Origin: JAHDCC01 sp964551835
GTDB lineage: Bacteria; Actinomycetota; Acidimicrobiia; Acidimicrobiales; SZUA-35
NCBI GenBank assembly: GCA_964551835.1
Contig: CAZKEM010000009.1
Coordinates: 1-58,387 of the forward strand
Length of the DNA: 58,387 bases
Direction: 5' to 3'
Shown here one piece after another: positions 15,466-24,623 of the stretch. The notes beneath the pieces were generated by a model. It saw only the letters and a list, made by a program, of their open reading frames with translations. It did no database searches and was not told the DNA's origin. Position 1 is the stretch's first letter, and every line of letters starts with the position of its first letter. Both the position numbers and the translations under genes were made by a program.

Positions 15466-17325
15466 ATGCGTAAAGTCACTATTTTTCTGACGGCTATTGC
15501 GACGGTCGTGGCATCCACTTTCTTTGCCTCGCCAGCATCCGCCGAGTTCGAACCACCGCAAAGATCCGCGTGGGGCCTCGCAGGTCCCGAATCGACATCC
15601 AACTCGGTAGCGACGTTCTCCGCTCTCGGCTTTTCGGTCGAAGAAAGCAACGGGTTTATGTTCGTTGGAGGAAAGTTCCAGAATGTCACCAACGGCGCCC
15701 AGTCCGTCAACCAGCCCAACTTCGCTCGATTTGATCTAAATGGTGTCTGGGACTCAGGCTTCACCCCAGCGGTCAGCCGCCCAGTTCTCTCTATCGCTGA
15801 TTCACCTGACGGCGGCTTATTCCTCGGTGGCGAAGTCCGTACCTACAATGGAGCTAACGTCGGTTCGTTAACAAAGATCAACCCTCAGACTGGCAATATC
15901 TGGCCAGGTTGGAACCTCAAAGTTACCGGCGGGACCAATGTCGTCCGCGAAGTAACGATTGAAGAGGACGGCTGGGCATACGCGGTTGGCACCTTCAAAG
16001 ATGTTCGATACAACGGCGTTGTTACTCCAGTAACAAATATTTTCCGCTTCAACCCAGCGACAGGTGAGCCGGACACGACCTGGCTACCAGTCGTCACAGG
16101 CGGATCGATCTGGGATGTTAGCGTCTCCAAAACGAACAACTCTGTTTACGTTGCAGGCTGGTACGACAGCGTCGCCGGATCTACCCGGGCCGCGGTCGGC
16201 ATCGACGCCAATGACGCAACGGTTTTGACCTGGGACAGCTTTGAGAACAACCAAAGTGCCCGAGTCCAATACGGCGTCGAAGCAACCGAATTCGGCCACG
16301 TTTGGGTCGTCGGCGAACAGCACGGCGTCTGGGTTCACGATGAGAACGCTAACTACGAGGTCATAAAGGACCACGTCACTAACTGCCACTCCGCCATCCA
16401 AGGCGGATGCAACCGACGTGGCGGCGCCTACCAAGAAATCGAACGTGTCGGCAACCGAATCTACGCTACGTGCCACTGCTGGGGCTACCACGCAACCGGG
16501 TCCGGCCCGAACCCTCAGCCGTACCCTGGCAACCTCGTCAACACCGACAACAACCCTAATTGGGAACTTACCGGTTCTGTAAGCGGCATCGTGGCATACG
16601 ATGTTGCCACCGGTGAACGAGACCAGAGTTTCAACCCGTACATGGCGGGTGACATCGGCGGCTTCGGAATTGCGCAAGCATCTGACGGCTGCCTCTGGAC
16701 AACCGGCGGCTACAACGCCGTCGGCAACCCGGCTGACGGACCACAAACCCCAGGACGAGACCTCGTTCGACTCTGCGACGAAGGTGACGTCGAACCTCTA
16801 GAGGCTCCAGCCACTTGTGCAGCGGTAGAAAACGGTGCCAACATTGACGTGTCATGGCCAGCCGCCAACGGAGCCGCCGAATACATCATCCGACGATCGG
16901 TCAACGGCGGAACTCAACACTGGCAAGGACGAGTATCGGGAACCACGTTCACCAACAACAACCGAGCAGGCACACTCCAATACTACGTCGAGTCCAAATC
17001 AGCCGCAGGCGAGCTAAGCAGCCGCACAGCATGCAGCTTCGAAGAAGACAACAACAATCAAGACCCAACTCCGGTTGCTTCCTGTTCTGCTACCGCCAAT
17101 GCTGCTGGGACACAGGCAACCGTTACATGGCCAGCCGTCGACGGAGCTACCAAGTATGTCGTGTACCGCACCGTCAACAACAGCCCGCAATACTGGCAAG
17201 GTGCCGTCGATGCACCAGCAGTTTCGTTCTCGAACGGTCTACGGGCCGGCGAAATCGAGTACTTTGTTTCTGCTAAGTTCGGTAACGAGTTCACTACCGC
17301 AGTGGCGTGTACCCCCGTCCTTTAA
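15466..17325 (+). CDS. Secreted beta-propeller (delta-60-like) protein with two FN3-like repeats
   Basis: A Sec signal peptide (RKVTIFLTAIATVVASTFFA, cut near PASA-EF) leads a 619-residue protein. Residues about 45-430 consist of propeller-like repeats with the pattern FDLNGVWDSGF.P...PVLSI, then DGGLFLGGEV and the like, resembling delta-60 repeats. Two C-terminal beta-sandwich modules (about 450-530 and 540-619) are homologous to one another, sharing Y(I/V)(I/V).R.VN...(H/Y)WQG followed by (L/I)(Q/E)Y(Y/F)V. Several cysteines suggest disulphides outside the cell. No catalytic site is apparent; an adhesin or surface-binding role is a guess. The gene is followed after 19 bases by a lipoprotein gene on the same strand, so they may work together. 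Confidence 0.7.
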   Translation: MRKVTIFLTAIATVVASTFFASPASAEFEPPQRSAWGLAGPESTSNSVATFSALGFSVEESNGFMFVGGKFQNVTNGAQSVNQPNFARFDLNGVWDSGFTPAVSRPVLSIADSPDGGLFLGGEVRTYNGANVGSLTKINPQTGNIWPGWNLKVTGGTNVVREVTIEEDGWAYAVGTFKDVRYNGVVTPVTNIFRFNPATGEPDTTWLPVVTGGSIWDVSVSKTNNSVYVAGWYDSVAGSTRAAVGIDANDATVLTWDSFENNQSARVQYGVEATEFGHVWVVGEQHGVWVHDENANYEVIKDHVTNCHSAIQGGCNRRGGAYQEIERVGNRIYATCHCWGYHATGSGPNPQPYPGNLVNTDNNPNWELTGSVSGIVAYDVATGERDQSFNPYMAGDIGGFGIAQASDGCLWTTGGYNAVGNPADGPQTPGRDLVRLCDEGDVEPLEAPATCAAVENGANIDVSWPAANGAAEYIIRRSVNGGTQHWQGRVSGTTFTNNNRAGTLQYYVESKSAAGELSSRTACSFEEDNNNQDPTPVASCSATANAAGTQATVTWPAVDGATKYVVYRTVNNSPQYWQGAVDAPAVSFSNGLRAGEIEYFVSAKFGNEFTTAVACTPVL

Positions 17326-17344
17326 GAACAGCAGGTAATTAGTT

Positions 17345-18097
17345 ATGCACAAAGGCCACATCGCCGTGGTGGCTATGGTTGCTCTGTTGTTCTTCGCTGG
17401 GTGTTCATCCGGCGAAGAACAAACCTCCACCGAAGGCACCAACGAAGAAGAAGTCAGCGCAGAGCTGAAGGAATTCGGCCCCCCGCAAGTTCAAGCCGAC
17501 AACGCCGAAACAGAATTCAACGCAACGATAACTCCCACACCAGGTCTCACAGAACGCCAAGCTCTGCCGCTCCAACGTTACGAGGCGGACGGCGACCAAC
17601 TGACGCTGTTCTTTGAGATGGAATCACAGTCATGTTTCGGCCTCGAGGTCGAATACACCGAATCAGACACCGCTGTCGAAGTCGCTCTTTGGACTGGCCG
17701 ACTACCTGAGGTCGACGCCGATGACTGCGGAATCGGAATCTATTCATACAACACCGTCATTGACCTCGATGACGAACTAGGTGAACGCGACGTTATCGCC
17801 GCGGTGGCCGCTACCCCATCACCCTCAGGCAATCCCACATCTGGCCCGGTTGGCGGCAACCCGTCCCAACCTGAAGACGAAGAGCTTGAAGTAGAGCTAG
17901 ACGATGACGGCAGAGCCGACCCAGAACAGTTCGTTGGCCTAGAAATTGACGAAGCGGTTGATCTAGCCGACGGCAATGATGTCGTCTGGCATGTCGCAAA
18001 AATTAACGGTGAACCGACTGTCGCTGCAGCCCCTAGCGGCCGCCACGTCATCTTCGAACTCGAAGACGACATCGTCGTTAGCGCCGAGAACTCCTAG
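17345..18097 (+). CDS. Secreted lipoprotein, unknown function
   Basis: The 250-residue protein has a lipoprotein signal (IAVVAMVALLFFAGC, Cys at about residue 20). A Glu/Thr-rich linker follows, then a compact domain with FFEMESQSCFGLEVEYTES and VALWTGRLPEVDADDCGIG that probably forms a disulphide. An acidic Pro/Asp-rich hinge leads to a second small domain, LEIDEAVDLADGNDVVWHVA. That last part resembles a proteinase-inhibitor-type (I78-like) fold only vaguely, so I make no functional claim. It is probably cotranscribed with the propeller protein upstream, and its stop codon overlaps the M48 peptidase gene converging from the right. Confidence 0.65.
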   Translation: MHKGHIAVVAMVALLFFAGCSSGEEQTSTEGTNEEEVSAELKEFGPPQVQADNAETEFNATITPTPGLTERQALPLQRYEADGDQLTLFFEMESQSCFGLEVEYTESDTAVEVALWTGRLPEVDADDCGIGIYSYNTVIDLDDELGERDVIAAVAATPSPSGNPTSGPVGGNPSQPEDEELEVELDDDGRADPEQFVGLEIDEAVDLADGNDVVWHVAKINGEPTVAAAPSGRHVIFELEDDIVVSAENS

Positions 18098-19095
18098 ACG
18101 TCGTCGTCACTGAGTCGATCTTTCGCAGCAGCCATCCAGCCAGCCAACGCTTCGTGCACGAACCGGTCACTGTCCTCAAAAACTTGACTGGCTTTATCGC
18201 TGAACGCTTGAGTAACGGTTGAAGCATCGGACACCACCGAAACTGGGTCACCCGTCCGCAGGTATTCGCCCGACAGGATCTTGTCGTAAGAACCGTCGTC
18301 TATCCAGTTACGGAGCTCGGCTACCCGCACAACGGGGAACGGGTGGGACTGACCCAACGTCGACATGACGCGATAATAGGCCCCAAGTCCGGTCGCCCCT
18401 CGGTACTCATCACTTTGTTCGATGAAAGCATCGAGGTCAAGCTCGGATCGTCTACCTCGGACACCGCCCGCCAAGACGGCCTGGACACTGAGCGAGGCCT
18501 GAATGTGTTGTGTTGCGAGCAGACCCGCTCTATCACAAGAGACTTCCGCCTTCCGACTCCACTCAAGAAGCGCTAGCGTGATCGGCAGAAGGGCCTTGCC
18601 GATCATTGGCGAATACGAGTTTCCAAAGCCAAGCAGTAGATTGAGAAGCGTCCGGTATAACGCATGTTCACTCATAATATGGCCGACTTCGTGCCCGATC
18701 ACGACCTCGAGTTCGGCCTCGTTGGTCATCTCAACCAACGAAGAATTTAATACGATGAAAGGCCTGTCGACGCCAACCGCCCCTGCGTTGACCAGAGGGG
18801 TTTGCGAAACATAGAGTGGTGGAACTTCGGTGTCGAGTACGTCGCAGACACGCACCAACAACCCATAGATTTTTGGGTATTGACGCGGCCCAACTCGCAC
18901 TGACTGTGCCTGGTATACCATCGAAATACTACGTTCGCCGAATGTGCCGATGACTTTACGTAAGACCGTGTCAAAACCAGGTATTTGTTGAAGCGCGTTT
19001 AGCGCCAGCCGGTCCGATGGATGCTCCCACGCGTGGGAACTAATGTCATCTAGCTTTTTTCGGTCGACCGGGGGAACAGAGTTATCTTTTTTCAC
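18094..19095 (-). CDS. M48-family metallopeptidase
   Basis: The zinc site is clear: VIGHEVGHIMSEH holds the HExxH pair and EVSCDRAGLL supplies the third ligand Glu and the conserved Asp. A hydrophobic stretch (LLNLLLGFGNSYSP, then ALLPITLALLEW) lies between them, as in HtpX-like M48 proteins. The C-terminal part carries HPFPVVRVAELRNW, common in actinobacterial members. The frame extends to 19359, but that extension runs antisense through a real small membrane-protein gene and has no protein character. I take the GTG at 19095, giving 333 residues. Role: probably membrane-associated protein quality control (inferred). Confidence 0.85.
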   Translation of the reverse strand: MKKDNSVPPVDRKKLDDISSHAWEHPSDRLALNALQQIPGFDTVLRKVIGTFGERSISMVYQAQSVRVGPRQYPKIYGLLVRVCDVLDTEVPPLYVSQTPLVNAGAVGVDRPFIVLNSSLVEMTNEAELEVVIGHEVGHIMSEHALYRTLLNLLLGFGNSYSPMIGKALLPITLALLEWSRKAEVSCDRAGLLATQHIQASLSVQAVLAGGVRGRRSELDLDAFIEQSDEYRGATGLGAYYRVMSTLGQSHPFPVVRVAELRNWIDDGSYDKILSGEYLRTGDPVSVVSDASTVTQAFSDKASQVFEDSDRFVHEALAGWMAAAKDRLSDDDV

Positions 19096-19180
19096 AACTA
19101 CAACACTAGTACGTTTATAGCCGTGGTTAACCGCGTCCGATCGACAACAATGTTCACGTTTGGTCAAGTAGTATGGGCGC

Positions 19181-19369
19181 ATGTCCCTTTTAATGAAGCC
19201 AGGTTCCGCACTCCTTATCGCCGGCGTGTTGTCGGTTTTAGTTAGCCAGGTGATCGGCATTGTCCCGTTGATTGGCGGGACACTTCGTTTCATGCTGCTA
19301 GTGCTCGGAATTTTCGGTGTTATCGGCGGAATTTGGCTCATCGTCGCTGAGCGGCGCACGGCGACCTAA
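19181..19369 (+). CDS. Small two-helix membrane protein
   Basis: A 62-residue protein made mostly of two transmembrane segments, SALLIAGVLSVLVSQVIGIV and LRFMLLVLGIFGVIGGIWLI, ending in a basic tail (AERRTAT). The ATG is six bases behind TAGTAT, a good -10 box, so it is probably leaderless. It is divergent from the M48 peptidase gene, and its stop overlaps the 3' end of the methyltransferase gene by four bases. No family assigned. Confidence 0.65.
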   Translation: MSLLMKPGSALLIAGVLSVLVSQVIGIVPLIGGTLRFMLLVLGIFGVIGGIWLIVAERRTAT

Positions 19370-20391
19370 CGGTCGTAGCGAAGTAGCGTAACTACTGTTT
19401 CGATGTGGTCAGTACCGGGAAACATATCGAAGGTCTGAATCCCGTCTATGTAGAAGCCATGTTTGGTCAACTCGGCAATGTCAGATGCCAGCGGCCCTGG
19501 TTCGCAGCCAACACAGACCATCCTGTCCGAAGCCAACGACGCTATCGTCTCGTGGTTCGATTTCAGTCCGCTTCTTGCCGGGTTGGTTATCACGACTTGT
19601 GCCGGTGTCAACCCGCCTACCAAGTCGTGAACATCACCGGTCAGCACCCGCAACTGTCGTCCATCTACGCGCTCGACCAGAGCCGTAGGACCCGACCCGT
19701 TTCGTTCCACGGCGACACCGGACAGACCAGCCTCGATCAGCGGCAACGACAGGTTCCCGGCTCCGCAATAGAGGTCGAGAAATGTTTGACCCGTTCCAGC
19801 TGAGACAATGTCGCTCACGTAGGAAACGAGTAGCCGATTTACTTCGGAGTTGACCTGAACGAACGCATCGATCGGCACCTCGTTGACCAACGTTGGGCTA
19901 AGGTTATAGCGCAGCGTCGGCTGGCTGGTTGCGACCCGATCAGCTATTCGCCACGCCGGTCCAAGTTCGGACTGAAGCCTCGCCCGATACCAATCGGTAT
20001 TGTCCAGGTTTATAGAGACAAATGACAGACCGATTTGGCCGCAATCGGCTACACGAACCTCAAGATGAGCAACCCCAAATAGCAGGTTCGGATCGGCATG
20101 GGTCACCTGCCGTAACACTGTGATCGCGTCCCACAATCCCGGGCGAAGTGCGACACAACCTTGGTCTTTCGACTGGTTAAATAAATCAACTCGCCCATCG
20201 GCGACTTTCATCCGCAACCGGTTCCGGTAGCCAGTTCTTTTCTCACCGGTGATGGGCGGCCTTGTTTGAGCAAGGAGTCCGACTTGTTCGAACACCTCAT
20301 GTACGCGGGCTACCTTAGCCAGCAGTTCGACGCCTCTACCGAGATGCAGAGTTGGACATCCACCACATTTATCCTGGACCGAACAGACCAT
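19366..20391 (-). CDS. TrmA/RlmCD-family 5-methyluridine RNA methyltransferase
   Basis: The 341-residue protein opens with an iron-sulphur-type CGGCP and has the class I SAM motif FLDLYCGAGNLSLPLI. VITNPARSGLK follows, then CVGCEPGPLASDIAEL with the nucleophilic Cys region (usually SCNP), and finally FPGTDHIETVV with the catalytic Glu. This is the signature of RNA m5U methyltransferases that act on tRNA U54 or 23S rRNA uridines through a covalent Cys adduct. It lacks the N-terminal TRAM domain of longer members. I take the ATG at 20391, which sits six bases behind a TACACT hexamer; a GTG at 20424 is in frame. The precise RNA target is undetermined. Confidence 0.85.
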   Translation of the reverse strand: MVCSVQDKCGGCPTLHLGRGVELLAKVARVHEVFEQVGLLAQTRPPITGEKRTGYRNRLRMKVADGRVDLFNQSKDQGCVALRPGLWDAITVLRQVTHADPNLLFGVAHLEVRVADCGQIGLSFVSINLDNTDWYRARLQSELGPAWRIADRVATSQPTLRYNLSPTLVNEVPIDAFVQVNSEVNRLLVSYVSDIVSAGTGQTFLDLYCGAGNLSLPLIEAGLSGVAVERNGSGPTALVERVDGRQLRVLTGDVHDLVGGLTPAQVVITNPARSGLKSNHETIASLASDRMVCVGCEPGPLASDIAELTKHGFYIDGIQTFDMFPGTDHIETVVTLLRYDR

Positions 20392-20485
20392 GGTCGAAGT
20401 GTAGGCAACGGACTCGACTGGCACCTCAGGCCAAAGCGAAACAAATCACTGCTTCGTTACCCGACCATCGAGATACGATTAAAGC

Positions 20486-21244
20486 GTGCCACTACGAAAA
20501 TATGTAATCGTGACAGGCGCCAGCAAAGGAATCGGAGCCGCCACCGCGATAGCGCTCGCCAACGACGGCTACGACATCGTGGTCAACTACCGGACGTCGC
20601 TAGACGGCGCCTCCACAACCGCAGCAAAATGCGTCGCTGCGGGCCAACAAGCCGTAGCGGTTGAAGCCGACGTGTCAACACCCAAAGGTGTTCGAAACCT
20701 ATTCCGCCAAAGCGAATCCGCGTTCGAAGGTGGACTGCTGGTAGGCCTCGTCAACAACGCCGGAGTATTGCCGAAAATCGCCAAACTCGAAGACGGCACC
20801 GACGAACGGTTCGAACGAACCATCAAAACCAACGTCTTCGGCCCGATGATATGCAGCCGGGAGGCCATCAAAAGAATGTCAGAACCAAACGGTGGACAGG
20901 GAGGCTCAATCGTCAATATCGGGTCGATAGCAGCCTCGTTGGGTAGTCCGAACGAATTCGTCGACTACGCAGCATCAAAAGGCGCTCTCGACTCAATGAC
21001 CACCGGACTGTCGAAAGAACTCGCCCCAGTCGGCATACGCGTAAATTGTGTCCGGCCAGGTCTAATCGACACCGAACTGCACGCCTCGTCCGGTCGCCCG
21101 AACCGGGCACACGAGATGGCCAACGGAATCCCCATGCAGAGGGCTGGAACGCCAGAAGAAGTCGCCGACGCAGTAGCCTGGCTATTTTCCGACGCCGCAA
21201 GCTACGTAACTGGCGCAATTCTCGATGTTTCCGGGGGAAGGTAG
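20486..21244 (+). CDS. SDR-family NAD(P)-dependent oxidoreductase
   Basis: A classical short-chain dehydrogenase of 252 residues. It has the nucleotide motif VTGASKGIGAATA, LVNNAGV, the catalytic Ser in IVNIGSIAASLG, the YAASK tyrosine/lysine pair, and RVNCVRPGLIDTEL, closing with VTGAILDVSGGR. The family resembles FabG-like 3-ketoacyl reductases and sugar dehydrogenases; the substrate is not readable. The start is GTG at 20486, six bases behind TACGAT, and it is divergent from the RNA methyltransferase with about 95 bases between starts. Confidence 0.9.
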   Translation: MPLRKYVIVTGASKGIGAATAIALANDGYDIVVNYRTSLDGASTTAAKCVAAGQQAVAVEADVSTPKGVRNLFRQSESAFEGGLLVGLVNNAGVLPKIAKLEDGTDERFERTIKTNVFGPMICSREAIKRMSEPNGGQGGSIVNIGSIAASLGSPNEFVDYAASKGALDSMTTGLSKELAPVGIRVNCVRPGLIDTELHASSGRPNRAHEMANGIPMQRAGTPEEVADAVAWLFSDAASYVTGAILDVSGGR

Positions 21245-21320
21245 CTACAGCGAACTACCCGCATAGGTAAAATCCGCCACAATGCCGGCGCGAGTTTACC
21301 CAATGCACTAACTTTGCGAT

Positions 21321-21419
21321 GTGCAGCCGCCACCTCTAATAGCCCGAATCGTCTATATTCTGGCCATCATCGACGTCGCATTCACAATCTGGACCGTCTG
21401 TGTCTTCGCAACGATCTAG
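21321..21419 (+). CDS. Tiny single-helix membrane peptide candidate
   Basis: A 32-codon frame starting with GTG contains one strongly hydrophobic segment (IARIVYILAIIDVAFTIWTV). It lies in the 285-bp gap between the SDR and aminotransferase genes. It may be a real small membrane protein or the stump of a PLD-nuclease-N-terminal-like protein. No ribosome site is clear, so the call is weak. Confidence 0.3.
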   Translation: MQPPPLIARIVYILAIIDVAFTIWTVCVFATI

Positions 21420-21529
21420 CGATGCCGCTAGCTTGCGATGTAAATGGAATGCGACCATTGCTCGAGCACCAGTAGACTAGGAGCGTTAGGCCACGGATTT
21501 CGTAGCCACTCGGATAGAAACGGATACCC

Positions 21530-22666
21530 GTGAAGCAACCAGATGTCACCCCACTAAATGACATTCTTCCACCTGAACCGCTCCTGTTGATGGGAGCCGG
21601 GCCGGTACCAATTCACCCCGATGTCGCCAAAGCCAACAGCATCGTAATCAACCATCTCGGCCCTTCGATGAACAACGTCATCGAAGGAATCCGACTAAGC
21701 GCACAGTACGTCTTCCAAGCTGAAGACGCCTATATTCTCGGAGTAGCTGGCCCCGCGTCCGCCGCCTTCGAAATGGTCGTGACCGGCTTGTTATGGGAAG
21801 GCCGCTCGGCGCTCGTCCTGGTCCAAGGAAAGTTCAGCGCGCGCTGGGCTGAGATGGCAAGAAGGGTCGGAGCTGACGTCGATGAACTAACAAATGATGG
21901 CATCAGACCTCCGACCGTCGGACAAGTCGAGAAGGCCCTCGAGCAAAAACACTACGACGTCATCCTCGCCACTCATGGCGAAACCTCAAGCGGCGTTTTA
22001 CTCACCGACTTGGCAGAGATAAGCGAACTCGCTCATCGTCGCGGCATCTTGACCGCAGTCGATGCTGTCACGACTATCGGCGCAATCGAATTCAACATGG
22101 ATGGCTGGCACATCGATGCGGCGATCGCAGGGGGGCAAAAAGCCCTCGGCTCAATTCCGGGATTCTCGTTGGCAGCCTTTTCACCTCGAGCTTGGGATGC
22201 GGTCCAAAACAGACCAACTTCACCACCACATTGGACTTTAGACGCCCGCCTTGCCTGGGCATTCTGGGGGGAAGGCAAATATCACTACACTGCCCCAGTT
22301 CCAGGCACACTCGCCACTTATGAAGCACTCAAACAAATCGTCGACGAAGGTCTTGAAAACCGATTCGTTCGGCACGCCGATGCATCTCGAAACGTTCAGC
22401 TTCAGATCGAAAAAATTGGCCTCGAGCTGTTTGCTCCCGAAGATATCCGTCTCTTGTCTGTGGTCGCGATCAAAATGCCTGACAACATCGATGGCGAACA
22501 GCTCCGAAACTTGATGCGTGAGAACTATGGCGTCGAGATTAGTGGAGCGTTCGGCCACAACATCGTCCGAATAGGTCTAATGGCTGAACAGACCCGTCCA
22601 AGCCGGATCAACAGAACACTAGCTGCTTTGGCCGGAGCTTTAAACGACCTGGGTTTCAGGCCCTAA
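21530..22666 (+). CDS. Class V PLP-dependent aminotransferase (alanine/serine-glyoxylate type)
   Basis: The 378-residue protein has the family hallmarks: an N-terminal LLMGAGPVPIHPDV, ILGVAGPASAAFEMVVTGLL, the cofactor-ring Asp in GILTAVDAVTTIGA (D178) and the Schiff-base lysine in AGGQKALGSIPGF (K204). This corresponds to the alanine-glyoxylate, serine-glyoxylate and (S)-ureidoglycine-glyoxylate aminotransferase group, which moves amino groups to glyoxylate or pyruvate in photorespiratory, serine-cycle or purine-degradation routes. Which substrate applies is not clear. The start is GTG at 21530. A PhyH-family gene converges from the right with an 18-base gap. Confidence 0.87.
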   Translation: MKQPDVTPLNDILPPEPLLLMGAGPVPIHPDVAKANSIVINHLGPSMNNVIEGIRLSAQYVFQAEDAYILGVAGPASAAFEMVVTGLLWEGRSALVLVQGKFSARWAEMARRVGADVDELTNDGIRPPTVGQVEKALEQKHYDVILATHGETSSGVLLTDLAEISELAHRRGILTAVDAVTTIGAIEFNMDGWHIDAAIAGGQKALGSIPGFSLAAFSPRAWDAVQNRPTSPPHWTLDARLAWAFWGEGKYHYTAPVPGTLATYEALKQIVDEGLENRFVRHADASRNVQLQIEKIGLELFAPEDIRLLSVVAIKMPDNIDGEQLRNLMRENYGVEISGAFGHNIVRIGLMAEQTRPSRINRTLAALAGALNDLGFRP

Positions 22667-22684
22667 ACCGAACCCAAACGGGCA

Positions 22685-23431
22685 CTAGCCCTGCGGCCAG
22701 GCGATCGGGAACCGTTCATCGTCGAGCGGGCTTCCAGGTTCGGTGCTCTTCAACAACTCGGAATGATCTGGAACAGTAGACCATGGCCGGTCGACCAGAA
22801 TGGCTTTGGCATCTACATAGTTCAACGCGACTGCACGGTGCTGGGCAAACGATTCTGGTATCGAGTGAACCGTCAACGAACTGGTGTATAGAACGTCGCC
22901 CGGCTCGAGAGACCAACGTCGGATATCGTATGAGGATTCGTCTGCGACGAGGTCCGGCATGGGCAGAACAGTCTGACCTTCGGGCATCTGGTCGACATCG
23001 ATGGCACCCTCATGTACATACCACGATCCAAGATGAGATCCGGCCCAGAACTCCGAAGAGTCACCTTTGGCAATATTGTCGACAACAACCCAGGCCGTTA
23101 TCGAACGAGAATCTACCGCAGCGAACGGCTGATCTTGAACCCACCGCTGCCGTTGGTCGTTCGACCCGCCAACAATTCGGTCGTAGTGAAGCCGAATCTG
23201 AAACGAATCGAGAAAATCGGCCGCATGCTCGGGAACCGATGACGCTAGTGCAACATCTCGGAACGAATCAAGGGAAGGCCAATTGCAGAAACTGTCTTCA
23301 CCAGTTATGCCTTCGACTCGAACCTTGGCTATGTCCTCGCTGAGGGCCGAAAGCTGGTCAGGCCGCACGATGCTACGGATAATTGCCACTCCATCTTGAG
23401 CAAAAGAACTTATTGCGTCGTCGCTAGCCAC
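22685..23431 (-). CDS. Phytanoyl-CoA dioxygenase-family protein with altered iron site
   Basis: The 248-residue protein follows the PhyH double-stranded beta-helix pattern: FAQDGVAIIRSIVRPDQLSA at the start, then IRLHYDRIVG, the iron-motif strand RWVQDQPF, TAWVVVDNI, GSHLGSW, LEPGDVLYTSSLTVHSIPES and a trailing Arg. In active 2-oxoglutarate/Fe(II) members the strand reads WHQD, giving the HxD ligands; here it reads WVQD, so the first His is Val98, while Asp100 and the distal His189 remain. The upstream HYD (82-84) aligns with a different strand. The protein may be inactive or use another metal or cofactor geometry. It converges on the aminotransferase gene. Confidence 0.78.
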   Translation of the reverse strand: MASDDAISSFAQDGVAIIRSIVRPDQLSALSEDIAKVRVEGITGEDSFCNWPSLDSFRDVALASSVPEHAADFLDSFQIRLHYDRIVGGSNDQRQRWVQDQPFAAVDSRSITAWVVVDNIAKGDSSEFWAGSHLGSWYVHEGAIDVDQMPEGQTVLPMPDLVADESSYDIRRWSLEPGDVLYTSSLTVHSIPESFAQHRAVALNYVDAKAILVDRPWSTVPDHSELLKSTEPGSPLDDERFPIAWPQG

Positions 23432-23561
23432 CCATTATGTCTACTCGGCAAAGACAGACAAGTCGCTCGATGATGCGGCTTATCAACCAACTCGCAACAA
23501 GATCGACCTCCTACCGTACGAGTGGTAGGCATAACTCAACGAATATGTAAGACTGCTGTGG

Positions 23562-24575
23562 ATGGAACCAGTTCAGTTGTTTGAACTCGATCTTTCAGAA
23601 TTCGACTCTGAAACAGAAAATATCGAGCACCTGATAGACCTGACCCCCGAGGTGGACCCTTGGTGTTCATGCCCGGATTGGGTGCTATCGACCCACCACG
23701 GACTAGCGCAAGCCGTAGACCCATTGCTGCTCACCGACCCAGATCGCTCCGGATACGCGGTTCTCGCCCGTTACACCAACGACAGCGGAGACCCAATTAT
23801 CACGAGCCTCGAACCGGTTTGGGGGTTTGCGTCTCCAATCATCGCACCTAAACCGGCGGAATTCGGTCGTCAACTCGCGACCTATTTGGCAAGTAGAGAC
23901 GACTGGGACTATTTGGCCCTACCCGGGCTTCCCATACCAACTAGCCAGAATAGCTTCACCGTAGAGATACTGCGTTCGCTGTCGACATTGGGCGAAGCCC
24001 GCGTCGGCGAGGGCATTACCCGTCAGGTGGCCGACATTTCAGCTTCCTCTGGTGGTCTTGATGGCTGGATTCAACGACGAAGCCCAAAGTTCCGCAAGAA
24101 CCTGCGTCAGTTGAAATCCGCGGCCAACGAAAATAGGGTTACGATCGTGAATGCGAGTCACGACGATTTTGTGTTTGACCGAATCTTGGGGGTCGAGAGC
24201 CAGAGTTGGAAAGGTATCGAAGGTAGCGGCCTCACATCGGCCGGGATGAGGGCAATGTATAGTTTGTTAACCATTCGTCTGGAACAGAAACGCCGACTCG
24301 AAGTACATATCGCCCAGAAAGACGGCGATGACATTGGCTATATTCTTGGCGGGCGACGAGGAGGCCTATACCGGGGTCTACAACTCTCCTACACAGCCGA
24401 AGTTAAAGACTTGTCCGTCGGACATCTCCTACAGCTACATCAAATTGAGCAGCTCACGCAGGACACCGACATAGCTACGACGCGTTACGACTTGGGGATG
24501 GACATCGCATACAAGCAACGATGGGCCGACTCAGCCGAAACCACTATCATGATCGTTATTGAGCGCCGTCAATAG
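23562..24575 (+). CDS. GNAT-fold acetyltransferase-like protein (CelD/BioF2-type)
   Basis: The 337-residue protein resembles two-module GNAT proteins annotated as GNAT family or BioF2-like/cellulose biosynthesis CelD. The central SPKFRKNLRQLKSAANE helix is typical (a charged helix of the type R..RK.LR....L), followed by VESQSWKGIEGSG, then LEVHIAQKDGDDIGYILG and SVGHLLQLHQIEQL. Such enzymes transfer acyl groups from CoA or aminoacyl donors. No substrate can be named. The ATG start is at 23562. A 60-residue membrane protein follows on the same strand after 48 bases. Confidence 0.7.
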   Translation: MEPVQLFELDLSEFDSETENIEHLIDLTPEVDPWCSCPDWVLSTHHGLAQAVDPLLLTDPDRSGYAVLARYTNDSGDPIITSLEPVWGFASPIIAPKPAEFGRQLATYLASRDDWDYLALPGLPIPTSQNSFTVEILRSLSTLGEARVGEGITRQVADISASSGGLDGWIQRRSPKFRKNLRQLKSAANENRVTIVNASHDDFVFDRILGVESQSWKGIEGSGLTSAGMRAMYSLLTIRLEQKRRLEVHIAQKDGDDIGYILGGRRGGLYRGLQLSYTAEVKDLSVGHLLQLHQIEQLTQDTDIATTRYDLGMDIAYKQRWADSAETTIMIVIERRQ

Positions 24576-24623
24576 TCGCTACAGTAGCCACCAGAACGTT
24601 CCACAAACTGTCGGAGGTAAACG

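Noticed and set aside
16084..16746. 220-residue open frame antisense to the secreted propeller gene
   Set aside because: Cysteine/valine/arginine-biased composition with no domain; it is the mirror of a well-supported coding frame.
19096..19359. N-terminal extension of the M48 peptidase
   Set aside because: It runs antisense through the small membrane-protein gene at 19181 and shows no protein character; the GTG at 19095 is preferred.
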